Assembly (NCBI GenBank): GCA_037957365.1
Contig: JARHVA010000460.1
Location: forward strand, 605,001-669,000
Direction of reading: 5' to 3'
Length of the DNA stretch: 64,000 nucleotides
DNA from: Torreya grandis
Taxonomy: Eukaryota; Streptophyta; Pinopsida; Cupressales; Taxaceae
Shown here: in pieces, positions 26,754 through 38,887 of the stretch
How the letters are laid out: each line of letters starts with the position of its first letter
Numbering within the stretch: position 1 is the stretch's first letter
Program-made: the position numbers and the translations under genes
Notes under the pieces: generated by a model
The model's database searches: none
What the model saw: only the letters and a program-made list of their open reading frames with translations
What the model was told of the DNA's origin: nothing

Positions 26754-27308
26754 GTGATTGTACCAATTTGGGATGTGTTTTCCATGCCTAGTCAGGTGGA
26801 TATCCTTCAGGAAGGTTTCTCCAAGATTAATGCTACAACAATTTATGACATGCCACTAGGTGAGGAAAATCTAGTCCTTACCAATGAAACCAAAGCACCT
26901 AATGAAATTAAATCCAATAAGGTGGTCAAGCCTCATCCCTTATACATAACTATGATCATGGGTGAGTATTTGGTGCATAATTGCATGGTAGTCAATGGAT
27001 CAAGCACTTCAGTCATGCAAAATTCCATAGCTGATAAGCTTGGTTTGAAGTATGAGCCCCAATCTAAGGGAGTTTTTCAACTTGATGGATTTTCCACCAA
27101 ACCATCTAGTATCATCAAGGATCTAAATTTGACCCTACATGTTTTCCCTAGTGTCTTAGTGGCTCAAGATGTATTAATTCTAGATGTGCCTCCTTATTTT
27201 TCTCTATGCCTATCTAGAGGCTTCACAATAAAGATAGGAGGTTATCTTGCAACAGATTGGTCTTACATGGATTTTAGGACAAGGTATGGGACCAAGTTGT
27301 CTATATAA
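26754..27308 (+). pseudogene. Element 1 aspartic protease
   Basis: A 184-residue open stretch aligns with the protease of element 2 (EYLVHNC, STSVM, LGLKYE, LDLTLH-like, CLSRGFTIKIGGYL). The active-site triad that reads DSG in element 2 is VNG here, so the catalytic Asp is lost. The protease would release mature gag and pol products in an active element. Confidence 0.85.
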
Positions 27309-27509
27309 GTTGATCCTATTACATAATTTTATATAGATCATTATGGACTAAATTTTTCAAACCTCAACTGTACCATCCTAGATAAATATGACTACTTGGT
27401 TGGTCAAGAACTGAACACTCATTCAGAGGAGATCCCTGACATGTTCTTGGATGAGTTATGAGGTGGCAATAAACTTATCAAACCTTTTGAAGGTTTTGAA
27501 TAAAGAGGC

Positions 27510-28060
27510 ATGGGAGTTTATTTTTTGCATGAAGATAATGAGTCCATGCCATCCCTCACTAGACCACAAGAAGATATAGGTGGATTATGTAAATTATTCT
27601 TTGATGGATCAAGGATCAAATATGAAGTAGGTTCAAATACAATATTGATATCCCCCTCCAATGATAATTATTTTTCTTCTTACATATTCCAATTCAATTT
27701 CTCTTACATAGTAGTTAAGTATGAGGGTCTTATACATAGCCTTCAGCGTGATAGTAAGAGGGGAATCAAGCAGTTACAAGTGTATGGGGATAGTGATCTC
27801 ATATTGCATCAATTTAGAGGCCAAAATATCACAAAGAATCCTTTAATTAGATCTTACAAACATAAGTGTGGGATCTTCTTGAATACTTTGAGGCCTTTAA
27901 CATCCAAGCAGTGCCAAAGAACCAAAATCAACATGTTGATAGGTTTGAAGCAGTAGGGGATCAATTTTACACCCCCAATAAATTGAGAAAATTTAAATTG
28001 CAACCAAATGTTAAATTGGTAGTAATACCATCAATGCCAAATAATGAAGCTCATTAATAG
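27510..28060 (+). pseudogene. Element 1 extra RNase H (before RT)
   Basis: An RNase H of the plant Tat/archaeal-like type follows the protease: LFFDGS, ILISPSNDNYFS, VVKYEGLIHSL, LQVYGDSDLILHQFRGQN, then, after a frameshift near 27,870, NQNQHVDRF. The first, third and fourth acidic residues (FDG, GDS, VDR) are kept, while the expected Glu before Tyr is Lys (VKYE). The same change is seen in element 2. An active enzyme would degrade RNA in RNA:DNA hybrids during reverse transcription. Confidence 0.85.
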
Positions 28061-28234
28061 GTCTTTGAGAATGATGATTAAATTGCTTATTTTTGATAGT
28101 AAAAAGCATATTTTTCTTCACTAAACCAAGATAAATTTTAACATCAATATGAAGATCAAATTATTTAGCTGAGGTCTAACAAGCTTCCCAAAGGGTTATT
28201 CACCCTTGAAGGTCTCTTCCACGAAGGAGACCAT

Positions 28235-29330
28235 ATGAGAAAATACAAGGCAGTGATGTCAACTAGTGAAAAGAACTATGAAAGAGTCCTTATATTCAAA
28301 GACAAGCTTCTCATGATTCGAAAGGTGAGCACTAAGTCTAAAAATGATGCTTTCATAGAACATTGTAGTGAATATTCAAATATCTTTGCTTGGGAATACA
28401 ATAATCTGAGAGGATTTGATCCCAAGTTAGCCCAACACACTATAGAATTGGAAGATGATGCCAAGCCTGTAAGGCAGAAGCAGAGGCCCATCAACCCCAA
28501 AATTAAATATCTTATGAGGAAAGAATTGACCAAATTGATTAAATCCAACATAATATTTCCTATCAAGCACTCCTCATGGGTAGCCAACTTGGTACCTGTG
28601 AGGGATAAAAATGGGGAAATCAGGTTGTGTGTTAATTTTAGGGACCTAAATAGGGTCTCCTTGAAGGATCACTACCTATTCCCATCCACAGAGAAACTAC
28701 TTCAAATTGTTGTAGGTTCAAAATGCTTCTCTCTTTTGGATGGGTACTCAAGATATAAATAGGTGATGGTAATAGAATAAGATAGATATACGACTACCTT
28801 CAACAAAAAAGTGGAGCAAATAGGCTTACCAAAAGATGCCTTTTGGCTTATCAAATGCTTGGGTAACTTTTCAAAGAGCCATGAACATAGGTTTCCAAGG
28901 CTTGTTAAAACAAATAGTGTTGGTCTACTTGGATGACATCATATTTTTCTCCAAGAAAGCTAATGACCACATGGATCACTTAAGGTTGATCTTTGAGAGA
29001 TGCAGAGAATATAGAGTATCATTGAATTCCAAAAAATGTGTGTTTTTCATTCATGAAGGCAAACTTTTGGGTCACAGTGTCTCAAATTAAGGATTAGACA
29101 TTGATCTTGAAAGAATTAGTGTCATCTTAGAACTATCTTTGCCTAAGCACAAGAAGGGACTCTAGAGCTTCCTTAGTAAAATAAAAAATTTAAGAAGGTT
29201 TATACCAGATTTTGCAAACCTGGTCAAACCTATTGATGTCATGATGAAGAAGACCCAAGTGTTCACTTGGTAAAATGAAGGAAGGCAGCATTTGAGGCTA
29301 TCAAGCAAGCCATTTCCTAGACACCTACAC
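28235..29330 (+). pseudogene. Element 1 reverse transcriptase
   Basis: Ty3/gypsy RT, open from 28,235 to 28,762 and in pieces afterwards. Motifs in order are IIFPIKHSSWVANLVPVRDK, LCVNFRDLN, FSLLDGYSRY (first catalytic Asp), MPFGLSNA, VLVYLDDI (second and third Asp) and GKLLGHSVS. A frame change near 28,830 and stops after 29,090 break it. Catalytic residues are conserved, so decay came after insertion. Confidence 0.93.
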
Positions 29331-29760
29331 TTATAAATTATGATTTCTCAAATGATTTCATATTGTATACCTTTGTAAATGTTGACAATATATCAGCTAT
29401 GGTGATGTAGAATAATGGTGAAGAACTTGAGCATCCAATTACTTTTTTCAGTCAAGGGCTTGAAGGATATGAGGTAACTTATACTTTTGTATAAAATTAA
29501 GTCCTTGCTACCATAATAAGCTTCAATAATTTTAGACAAATGCTCTCCAATAGAAGGATTCATCTTATGGTGTTTCATCTTGGAGTAAGAGTGCTTAACA
29601 AATATTTGAATGAAAAGAGATTTGGTTGGATTACCAAGGTTATGGAGTATGATGTAGAGATTAAGATCACTAAGCCTATAAGAGGCAAAGTCTTATGTGA
29701 GAATATGCTTTATGGACTCCATGAAGATAAATAAGTTGTCTTGGTAACACAAGTCATTTA
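29330..29760 (+). pseudogene. Element 1 second RNase H, degenerate
   Basis: The usual gypsy RNase H lies after the RT, recognised by YDFSNDFILYTF, ELEHPITFFSQGLEGYE and RIHLMVFHL. Where the family has Y-T-D-A-S it reads YTFVN, so the first catalytic Asp is missing. Element 2 has YTFNN. The domain may act only as a connector. Confidence 0.8.
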
Positions 29761-29769
29761 ATAAATAGA

Positions 29770-30990
29770 TGAACCTCCACCTCACAATAGTTGGCTTCAG
29801 GATATCACACATTTCTTGGTAAAAGGTGACTGCCCATAGGGTATGGACATAACAAAGATAAGGTATTTTAGAATTCAGTATATACCTTATACATTGGTTA
29901 ATGGGATCATGTTCATAAAAAACATCAATAGAGTACTCTTTGAATGCATAGATGATAACTAGGTGATACAGCTCTTGAAGCAATTTCATGATGAGCTTGT
30001 AGGAGGTGATTTTGCTCCAAGGACTATAGCAGAAAAAGTGATGAGAGTTGGTTATTAATAGCACAACCTATTTAAGGATGTCTATGGATGGGTAATAAAA
30101 TGTCAAAAATGTGCTCTCTTATAGGTAAACAAATATTGGTAGCCCTTCCCCTCAACCTAATTCAGGTGGAGCAACCCTTCATGTAGTGGGATTTGGACTT
30201 TATAGGGATGATTAACCCACCTTCCAGTGGAGGAAATAAATGGGTGATCACTTATAATAACTATTTCAATAGGTGGGTGGAAGCAATTGCCTTGGAAAAA
30301 GCTAATGAAATAGTTGTGCTGGACTTTTATGATAGCATAGTAGTAAGTTTTGGTGTACCATCCACAATAATTTTAGATAATGCATTAGCATTTGTTCACA
30401 TGAGAAAAAGTGAATGGGCACTTAAGCTAGGTATATACCTTATTACATCCACCAATTACTATCCCCAATATAATGGACTTGTAGAGTCTGCAAATAAGAA
30501 CTTGATAAGGATTATCAAAAGTGCTATGGAAGAAACTCAGAAAGTGTGGCACACAAAGCTAAGGATAACCTTACGGGCTGATAGAGTGACTCCCAAATTT
30601 TCCATTGAAAACTCACCATATTCCTTGTATATGGATAGGAATACAAGATTACCATATCTCTTATATTACCTACCTTGGAGTCAACCCATTAGCTAGAGTT
30701 GATCGAAAGTGAACCTACGAGCGTGAGGATGGCAGAGTTCATGGAGCTTGAAGAAACTAAGAACCATGTAATGAAGACATTAGAGTCACATCAAGCTCAA
30801 GTCAATAAATCCTTTGAAAATAGAGCCATAGCAAGGGAATTTAAAGAAGGGGATACAGTCCTTAAGTGGGATTCAAATAAGGCCAAGCTAGGAAACCATA
30901 CCAAGTTTGACAGCTTGTGGAGTGGTCCTTATTTGATCCATGGATGCAAATAACATTACGCTTTTTAGCTTGCCCAATTGGATGGAGAGG
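29770..30990 (+). pseudogene. Element 1 integrase
   Basis: The HHCC zinc domain is seen as FHDELVGGDFAP and CQKCALL. The catalytic core (30,193-30,696) has LDFIGMINPPSSGG, TIILDNALAF and NGLVESANKNLI, giving D, D and E. The C-terminal part (30,699-30,953) has EGDTVLKWD and LWSGPYLI, a GPY/F-like module. An active integrase would insert the cDNA. Stops at the zinc domain and between core and tail show decay. Confidence 0.9.
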
Positions 30991-31338
30991 TATTACCCAT
31001 CTTAGACAATGGGATTAATTTAAATCCTTGATATTAGAGGATTTTTCACTCATTATAATGTATTATACACACTAGAGTAGATTTCATGTTTTCCTCCAAG
31101 TGCCTTGTGCACATTTATTTCAGTTGTGTGTTTCTTTCCACAAGTGCCTTGGGAAAATTGTTCATTTTGTTTAATTGTTGTCCTTATTTCTTTAAGAGGA
31201 GGTTCAAAAAGGGAAAGCCTTGTATTAGTTTCACATCAACTGGGAAGAGAGACCTATAACTCCATATGCCCAAATGGACTAGACAAGGCAACTAATATGT
31301 TGCATAGCAGGCGTGAAATCCTAAGAGGTCAACAGAAA
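30991..31338 (+). other. 3' untranslated part of element 1
   Basis: Non-coding sequence between integrase and 3' LTR. It shares 'catagcaggcgtg' with 'catagcaggcatg' in the same place of element 2. No clean polypurine tract stands out. Confidence 0.5.
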
Positions 31339-33846
31339 TGTTGGCCATTTTTGGCCCATGGAAAAAACTTTTCCTACATAGATCTATGGTATGAAAACCT
31401 AATCAGAGTTATGGATTGACTGAGTTATCCAATGATAAATTAAAAGATAACATATTGATTGTAAAGATTTTGAAACACTTTAAGCAAGCTTAAAGTGAAA
31501 TTTGTTGATCTTCGAGAAGCAAGCTTGGAAACATGTCTATATTTACAAAGTGTGGGATCCAATAAAGTTTTCATGGTGTTCAATCAATTTAGGGTCACTA
31601 AACAAGTTTTCACAAGCCTCAAAAACTCATCAAATCCTTGAGGGTTCGAACAATAGTTTCTAGCACAAGTCTAAATGATCCAGACTATCTTGGCATGTCA
31701 TGCAAATTTAAATGAAGCGGTTTGATTGTACATTTAATAAGAATGCTTGAATGGTCAATCAAATCCAAAGGATTACATATAAATAATGATTTTTGTGCTC
31801 ACATTATCCTCTACAAATTTAGAGTCTTGATGAATTTTCTATCTCAAGATATAAGTATTCAAAGTTAAATTAGCAGAGTGAGATGTGCACAGGGACATCA
31901 AGTTAAAGCCATGTGAACTAGCCATTTAAATTAAAATATCTCTCCAAAGGATCTTGAAATCAAATGTGGGAGTGATAAGTGGCATGATCTTGGGATCCAG
32001 ATCAAGATCTAATGGTGTGCAGATGAGCTTGAGTGAATGAGTCAAAAAGGATCTATGGTACATGTTAGATCATACAAATGAGATCTAATGATGAGAGATG
32101 GGTTAAAAGGTCAACAGATCCTAAAATAAAAAGTACAAGTAACAAGTGTCTCAACCATGTTAGACTATCATAATATTGATGAACCACATTCAATAATGCA
32201 AAGTAAAGATCAATGGTGTGAGAAAGGTCAAGAAGTTAATAAGGCTCAAATTGAATGTGAAGTTGTCATGTGGTATAAACACATTAGCTAGATAAAGAAT
32301 GACATTAGTGTTCATGAAAAGTATGTAAGAGAAACAAGTGGCATAATCTGGGGAGCTAGATTGAGATTGATGACCAATGTTGAAGTCATAGTAAGGAGAC
32401 TTTCGATGGAGGTCAATGAACTAGTTTCGAGCCAATCCCAAGAGGCAACTCATAAGGACACATGTCCAAGAGTGATGGTAATCATATTTTAAACTTGATA
32501 ATATCATAGATAAAAGTTTCCAAAAGGGTGGACACATTGGATCAACAGAATTCATGAACCAAGTAAACAAATGCATAGAGTCAAGATCTAGGTCAAGACA
32601 CAATGAATATTTAAGGTTAAGTTAGGACCATTAAGGCTCTATAGAGGTATAATAGGTATTTTTAGACCTAATACATATCAAAGGTTGGTAACAAGCTATT
32701 GAAATGATATCAAGCATTTGGCAGGTCTCCATTGATATTATGACTATGTGAAAACCAATAAATGGGATTGGTTTTCATTTATAGTGAACCTATGTTCAGG
32801 GTTTAAAGTAGGGTAGATTTTTTCACTACATGAATGAATTTGAGTGACATTATAATAATGTAAAGAACACATCAAGACATAAATATGATATGAAAGAGTG
32901 TCTTATCTCATTCTGGCATAGTCATATTATCCTCCTAAAGCAAGCATAGTCATAGCTCAGTTAGGTCCATGGTTATGAGTATTTTGTCCTTATAAAGAAG
33001 CCAAATACAAAATAGCATTTAGTTACAAGGATGAGATATGGTGGTTGAGAGTTTTAGATGAAGCATTCAATGAATTTTTAGGGTCTTTGAGGGCTTTTCC
33101 TCTTAGTAAACCACCACAGTATCTTGATTGATCCTAAAAGTGGCTAAAAAATCATGGAGGTTACCTAGAGATCATTTATTGATTTTTTGATGGCATTCTT
33201 CCTCTCTTTCTCCTATATCTCCCATTATTTTTAAGTGATAATGTAGAGCCCTATCAAAAGTTGTAAGAAAGTCCTATTAAAATAATAAGATTAATTTTTA
33301 CCTGTCTCTCACGTTTGAATTGTGCTTAGTAGGTTTATATATGATGTTCATGTGAAGGAGTGTCTTCCTTGTCTATTGTCTTTACTTCTTGATTATTCCT
33401 AGGTGTTTCCTCAAGTTATTTATAGCTATAGAATTTTGTTCTTTCTTCCATTAATGGATTCTTAGTCTGAGTCTTAGAATTCTTGTTTGCTCCATTCATT
33501 ACTTGGTGAGCCTAGTTCATGAAATATTTATTCAAGTAGCTAAATTATGAGGTCATGTAAGCTATAATTATCTTTTGTTGAATAAGTGTTCATCCTTTGC
33601 TTATATGGGTGTCATTAAAATTTGGTTCATCACCTTTTTAGCTTTCTTAGTTACATTATACCCCATTTCTAACCTTTTTCCAAGCAGTAGCATTAGTTTA
33701 GGTGATCCCTTAAAGAGGAAGTTGACCTTCTCCAGAGGTTCAACCTCATCATAGGATACCCAGAGCCTGAGTTTGTTCCCATTGTGCAGCTTAGTTGGAA
33801 GTAGCCTAAAGAACTCCCTGTAAGGGTGCAAACTTCATCTACAACA
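31339..33846 (+). repeat. 3' LTR of element 1
   Basis: Partner of 22,282-24,820, with intact TG at the left end and CA at the right end. Confidence 0.95.
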
Positions 33847-33851
33847 AGACC
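33847..33851. repeat. Target site duplication AGACC, right
   Basis: Identical to 22,277-22,281. Confidence 0.92.
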
Positions 33852-33989
33852 TATAAAATTACCTAAGTGGGATAAAAAAAATTGGGTACATAAAAGAAAA
33901 GGAACACTAATGACACTCGTGAAGGAGGAGATAAGAAGTTTGTTAATTATGATTTTTATAAAGGTAAACTAATGGTTTAGACCTAAGTC

Positions 33990-35236
33990 TACTTTTTTTT
34001 CCAGATTTTTTTCATATAGTAAAATCTCAACAACTTCTCTTATATGATGTCACTTCAAAAAGTGATCTTACACAACTAAAACTTTGGTGTCCTCAATGCA
34101 AACATGATGTGTGGTATTAATTGAGTATTATGTTAGTGCTGACTAAATTACTATTTTAATTTTAATGTTAGTTGCATGTTTCATAATCTTATATTTAATG
34201 GAATACCACATCTCACTAATGTATGTCATACCATAAGAACAATTAACTTTGTATGCACTACTTTTAAGATTAGGATCGAAGTAGTCCTTGGAATACTTGA
34301 TATTTTTTTAATATTTTGTGACGTATGAAAATGGATGAAATTTCTTCCTTCTTAATTTTTTTATATCCTCTTGGAAATACTCTCAATGTAAGGGAGATAG
34401 ACTATTGTATTTTCAAAACCTACTTTTTTAACACTAGGATTCATTTTGACAATTATTTCTTATTTAAAAGTTTTATTAATATGTTTCTTTTTGTAAACAT
34501 TTTTATCTAAAAAAATAGTTTAGTGAATGATATCCTCTTCTAAATGGTCCTTATCACAGATCCTAAAGGCTCTAGTTGCTAAGATTTTAAACACCCCATA
34601 TGTTTTGTAAGAATTATGAGTTGAGGTGGCATGAAAATAGAGATCTATGTGCTGATTTCCTAAAGACTCTTTAGGAAAGGGACCCATCTAATTTCCTTGA
34701 GATGAGGACATCAAAGAATTGAAGGTTTCCATCTTTTTTGAGTTCCTTATTGAACTTGATGTTAGACATAGAATTATTTATATGTTGATCAAATTCTTCC
34801 ATTTTTTTCTAAACCATGTGGCCAGTTTACTTGTGTGTCATCAACATACCTTTTCAACCATGTCAGTATAAGAGGGAAAGAGTGGATAGCTATGTCTTCA
34901 AATTACTTTATGAACATGTTGGAAATGACAAGAGAAAGAAATGACCCCATCGTAACTACTTTTGTTTGTTCATAAATCAAACTCCTAAAAGTGAAAAAGG
35001 TTAACCTCAAACAAAGCTTAACTAAAAACATCATTTCTTTATCAATGTGTCTACTCACTAAGATAAATTCCTTAGTGGGAATTTTTGTGAAAAAATACAC
35101 TACATTGAAGCTAACTAAAATGTCCTTATTAAAAAATTTCTTATCTTTAACGAATTCAACAAAATCCAAAGATTATTTAATGAAAAAAAATTTACCCACT
35201 AATAATTTAATTTTTATAGAAATAAAAGAGGCTAAG
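33990..35236 (-). pseudogene. Penelope-like retroelement, 3' part (RT end and GIY-YIG region)
   Basis: Read on the minus strand from 35,236, a Penelope-type RT continues from the piece at 52.6-53.2 kb: LASFIS, LLVGKFF, LDFVEFVKD, VSFNVVYFFTKIP, then MGSFLSLVISNMF (34,912-34,949) and RYVDD (34,838-34,851). LQFFDVLISRKLDGSLS follows, then ILATRAFRICDKDHLEED (34,530-34,593). The C-terminal region has YKVNCSYGMTYISEM (34,207-34,259) and an EVVEILLYE end near 34,010, which match the GIY-YIG endonuclease of Penelope-like elements. The motif A Asp is Asn here, and stops and frameshifts are common. The RNA-to-DNA copying and target nicking roles are known for the family. Confidence 0.88.
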
Positions 35237-35245
35237 TGATGTAGA

Positions 35246-35250
35246 GGTAC
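35246..35250. repeat. Target site duplication GGTAC, left
   Basis: Identical to 45,164-45,168. It belongs to the LTR of element 3. Confidence 0.92.
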
Positions 35251-37064
35251 TGTTGACCAAATTTTGCCTGCAGGTAAAATTTTGGTCCCCTTCCTCCCTT
35301 TATGTTCATGCCAGTTATATTTTAGGTTGTTCAGGTTCAGCATTCTCTATTTCATGCCCTGGTTCAATTTCAAGTTTAGTTTCTTAGTGCAAAGGTTCAA
35401 TTTCGAGTTCGGTTTCTTGGTTCAAGTTCAAAGGGTTCACTATTCGGTTCAAGTATTTCAATGTAAGCATGTTGAAATTTCATACCATTGAACCGTTGAA
35501 CCAAAAAAAATTGGTTCAACGGGTTCAGTTAAGCGGCTTGGTTCAAAGCGTCAGGCTTGGCCTCGAGAATTTGGCGCGCTTGGTTAAACTTTTGATCTGT
35601 TGAACCTTTTGGTTCAATGGCCCAGTTCAAAGGTATGCCCCAAGCCAAAAGGGTAGTTCAAAGCAATAAAGGGACTTCCAGCTGAGTCCAAGGACTTTTC
35701 AAAGGGACAGGTGCCGGGAAATTTTCAAGATAGAAGTACCTAAGAGAATGCCACGTGGACCCGACTGACGTGGCAATGGACTCGATGACATTTTAGCAGG
35801 ACCCGATGACATCCTAGTGGACGTCAAATTTAGAAAAATGTTTTAGCCATTGGATCTCAAGCGACAAAGCTTGAAAAGCTATCAATTTCAAGAGGATGGA
35901 ATATCCATTGGTTTTCAAAGTTCGACGGCTGGATGAGCGTCAAATTCAACAAAATAAAATAGCCTTTGTTTCCAACTAAGAAAGTATTGCCAAGGAGTCT
36001 AGAATGCAGCAACCTATTAAAATTTCATTCTTGGGAGGCCGAGCGAGCCAGATAGAGACAAATTCAATAAAAGACAAGAAGACACGCATGGAATAAGCAA
36101 ATAGTTAAGTCCAAGAAGTGCTAATTTGAAGAGGCGACTCTAGTAGGTGGAATAGTTCCTTTGAATTGACCACGAGAGGACACAACAGTTAAGAAATGTA
36201 ACTGATTTCTTCATTTTTCATTTAATGGGTGGTCAAACCATGTTTTGCCATTTAAAAATGTGAATTTCAAAGCAGGTAGAGTAGATGGCTCATTAATATT
36301 TTGAGCGGCTTGTTTCTTTTCATGAACAGCCATTTATAAAAAGAGCGCCAAATGAGCCTCTTGGACTTTCCATATATATTTGATACTTGTCATTTGGTAA
36401 TCATCTTTTTGCAATTTTTGTAAGGTGTAGCCCTGCTGAAATTTCTACTTGAATCTATAAAGACTATTTTTACCTCTTCTTGGTTGGATTTTCTGTGTAT
36501 GTCTGAGTGTTTGAGTTGTGTCCAGTCATTGTCTTTAATGCTCTCACAGTTCTAACACCAACACACTAGTTATCCACAAGGTGCCATTGTCTGAAGTTGA
36601 CAGGAGGAGAGTTCCATTTTGGAGATACAGAGTAGAGAAAGTCATTTACAGTATGTATTCCGTAGCATCTTGGTGAGTCTCTATTTTTGTGTTTTCATAA
36701 GAACCTCCCTGCCATTTTCTTGTAGCCTGGTTTCTTTGCCGAGTCTGAGTGTATGTTTGTGGCCTTTGTTCGATTCTGAGAGTAGGCATGAGAAGATCAC
36801 CTTTATTTTGGTGTATCACCTCCTTAGAGTAGTTTGTTTTCTTGCACTTTCTTCCCTTTTCATCCCCCCAGTTTACATAGCTATATATATACATGTATTT
36901 AGTACTCGCTAAAACAAATAAGATACATCAAAGGGAGCTAGCCCTTATCTAGAGACTCTCCTCTCCTACTTTGCCATCCCACAAGTGAGAGAGGAGTTTC
37001 CATGTTGCAGGGAGAGGGCAGGAACCCATTTTCCTTGCCTCAGGTGCAATCTCCAGCGTCAACA
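35251..37064 (+). repeat. 5' LTR of element 2
   Basis: Partner of 43,355-45,163. It is rich in GGTTCAA and its complement in the first 400 bp, including a hairpin with arms GTTGAACCAA at 35,495-35,504 and TTGGTTCAAC at 35,511-35,520. A 'ctatatatataca' near 36,880 is A/T-rich, but its role is unknown. Confidence 0.96.
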
Positions 37065-37065
37065 G

Positions 37066-37086
37066 TTTTGGCAAGCCTGGTGGGAC
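37066..37086 (+). other. Primer binding site of element 2
   Basis: TGGCAAGCCTGGTGGGAC starts a few bases inside the 5' LTR. The same motif follows the 5' LTR of element 1 and precedes the gag remnant at 16.1 kb. Confidence 0.7.
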
Positions 37087-37219
37087 CCAGTTTGACAACG
37101 CAGTAAGATATCAAGATTGATGCTGGTCCTATCACAGCCATTTCAATATTTTCCAGCATCTAGCGACTCCAATGGTAAGAGCTTCATTTTCCATATTAAG
37201 ACCAGTGTCTTAAATTTCT

Positions 37220-38780
37220 ATGCCTAAAGTCACCATTAGGTCTGTTTCAAAAAGGATTCCTTTTGAATTCATTGAACTACCTCTAAATTCTTCTAAAAGA
37301 TTAAGGTTTAGGAAGACTCATCCTTATCTAACAAGTCATCCTCTTAGACCTATTATAAGAGACATAGTTATAGTAGAGCCTCAGTTGTGCCCCATCCCAG
37401 CTATGGCTTTGCCATTTACAGCCTTTTGTGGGGAGAGCCCCTTGAACCTCCCACAGTATGACCCAATTCTAGGGGTACCTCTAAAAAATGTACCTTCTTT
37501 CGATGGATTGGGACCCATTACAGTTGTTCAACACATCAAGAACATTTATAATCTTGCCAATATTCATAATATCATGGAAGAAAATGTCACAGTCAGATTG
37601 CTAGCTTTGTCTCTTAAGGGCAAGGCTCTTGACTGGTACGGGACCTTGCCTGTGAATTCAATCCATTCCTGGATTGAGCTCCATATTCAGCTAACAAACC
37701 ATTTTGGGGAAAAAAGTGATGACCTCTCGCTTGCTGAGCAGCTGACGACCATACAGAGGGCTTTGCACAAATATATACAGGACTTTAACACAAGGTTTTA
37801 GAAGACCTGGCAAAGGATTCCCATCTTGGTAAGGTCGACTCCTAGCTATGCTTTTTTATACTACTTGAAAGCATTAAATAGCAACCTTGTAGTCATGATA
37901 CAATCTATGGGAGGGCATATATTGCCTGCTACTTATGACATAGCCATAGTAGCAAAGAATTGTTTAATATAGGTTGGGAAAATAGCCCCTAGACCCCACA
38001 TGCCAATTTTCCCAGAAGTGCCACCTCCAATTCAGGCCCCTGCTCCCACATTGGCTCCTTTGCCTACCATCAAAAAAATAGCTGCTACCCCATCGAATGA
38101 ATTTCATGAGGTTAAGATTATGTTTCAGGCCGTGACCAATGAACTCATTGCCATTAAAAGGCAGCAACAGGCTCAAGGCAACAGACCAAATCAAGTGTAC
38201 CAAAATTATGGTCAAGCCCCTAGACCCCCTTTTCATAATTATAATCAAGGTTAGGGGCAGCTCACTACAACCAGGGCTTTTCAAAATTACAACATTGGTC
38301 CCTCTTCATCATCTAAGGCCATAGTGCCTGTTCAGAATAATCTTGTATAAGAGTAGCCTAGCTATTCGACTATGGGATATGGTCAAGAACAGGCTATGCA
38401 CACAAATGAGATGGTGAATTATTTCTAGAATACAAAAAATTAGGTTGCTGCTCTTTCCCAATTTTTTGAGGCTCCAGCTCAACCCAGCATGAGTAGCAAT
38501 CAGGCCTAGTCAGATTTTGCTCTTATGAATTATGAAGAGGGCAAGTTTTGTGCAATCAACCATGGGGGTGCTACAGGCAATCAGGCTGATTGTGTTGTAG
38601 CCAATACAAGATTTAAGAGGAGAGCAATGGAAGAGGTGCAAGCTACCACTCAGGTAGCAGCTGCACCTCCTCCATCACACTCATTTCAAAGGGCCCCAAT
38701 TTCCAAATAGCCATTTTCACCTTCAACGCCTCAGCCTACAACTCCAGTTGGGATCAGCCCAAAAGAAAATGTGAAGGGAG
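37220..38780 (+). pseudogene. Element 2 gag
   Basis: The open frame from ATG 37,220 reads MPKVTIRSV, then IPFEFIELPLNSSKRLRF, a capsid-like part with NIMEENVTVRLLALSLKG and KALDWYGTLP, and HIQLTNHFGEKSDDLSL. It then continues, through scattered stops, into a proline- and glutamine-rich linker (38,000-38,700). Gag forms the particle that houses the RNA. No CCHC knuckle is visible. Stops at 37,799, 38,252 and later fall mainly at likely Gln positions. Confidence 0.88.
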
Positions 38781-38887
38781 GTAATCCCTAAGTCAATATA
38801 GTGGACCAAATGAAGAAGTTGCATATGAATATCTCTTTATGGGATTCTTTGTCTCTTCCAGGGTAGAAGGATGTATTGAAGAAATAA

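Larger units (their letters stand above)
22282..33846 (+). mobile_element. Ty3/gypsy LTR retrotransposon, element 1 (11.6 kb)
   Basis: Two LTRs of about 2.5 kb flank a decayed gag-protease-RNase H-RT-RNase H-integrase region. The LTRs start TGTTGG (TATTGG in the 5' copy) and end ACAACA (ACAATA in the 5' copy). The 5 bp AGACC occurs immediately outside both ends (22,277-22,281 and 33,847-33,851), which fixes the boundaries. In the last 145 bp of the LTRs I count roughly 15% difference, so it is older than element 2. Gene order and an extra RNase H link it to element 2; they are related families with different LTRs. Confidence 0.95.

Noticed and set aside
28276..28587. 103-residue minus-strand frame
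   Set aside because: It is a shadow of the conserved RT frame of element 1 on the plus strand.
36619..36912. 97-residue frame in the 5' LTR of element 2 (and its partner at 44.8 kb)
   Set aside because: It lies inside the LTR, is hydrophobic and low in complexity, and the frame is not kept between the two LTRs.
37964..38284. 106-residue minus-strand frame
   Set aside because: It is a shadow of the gag linker of element 2 on the plus strand.
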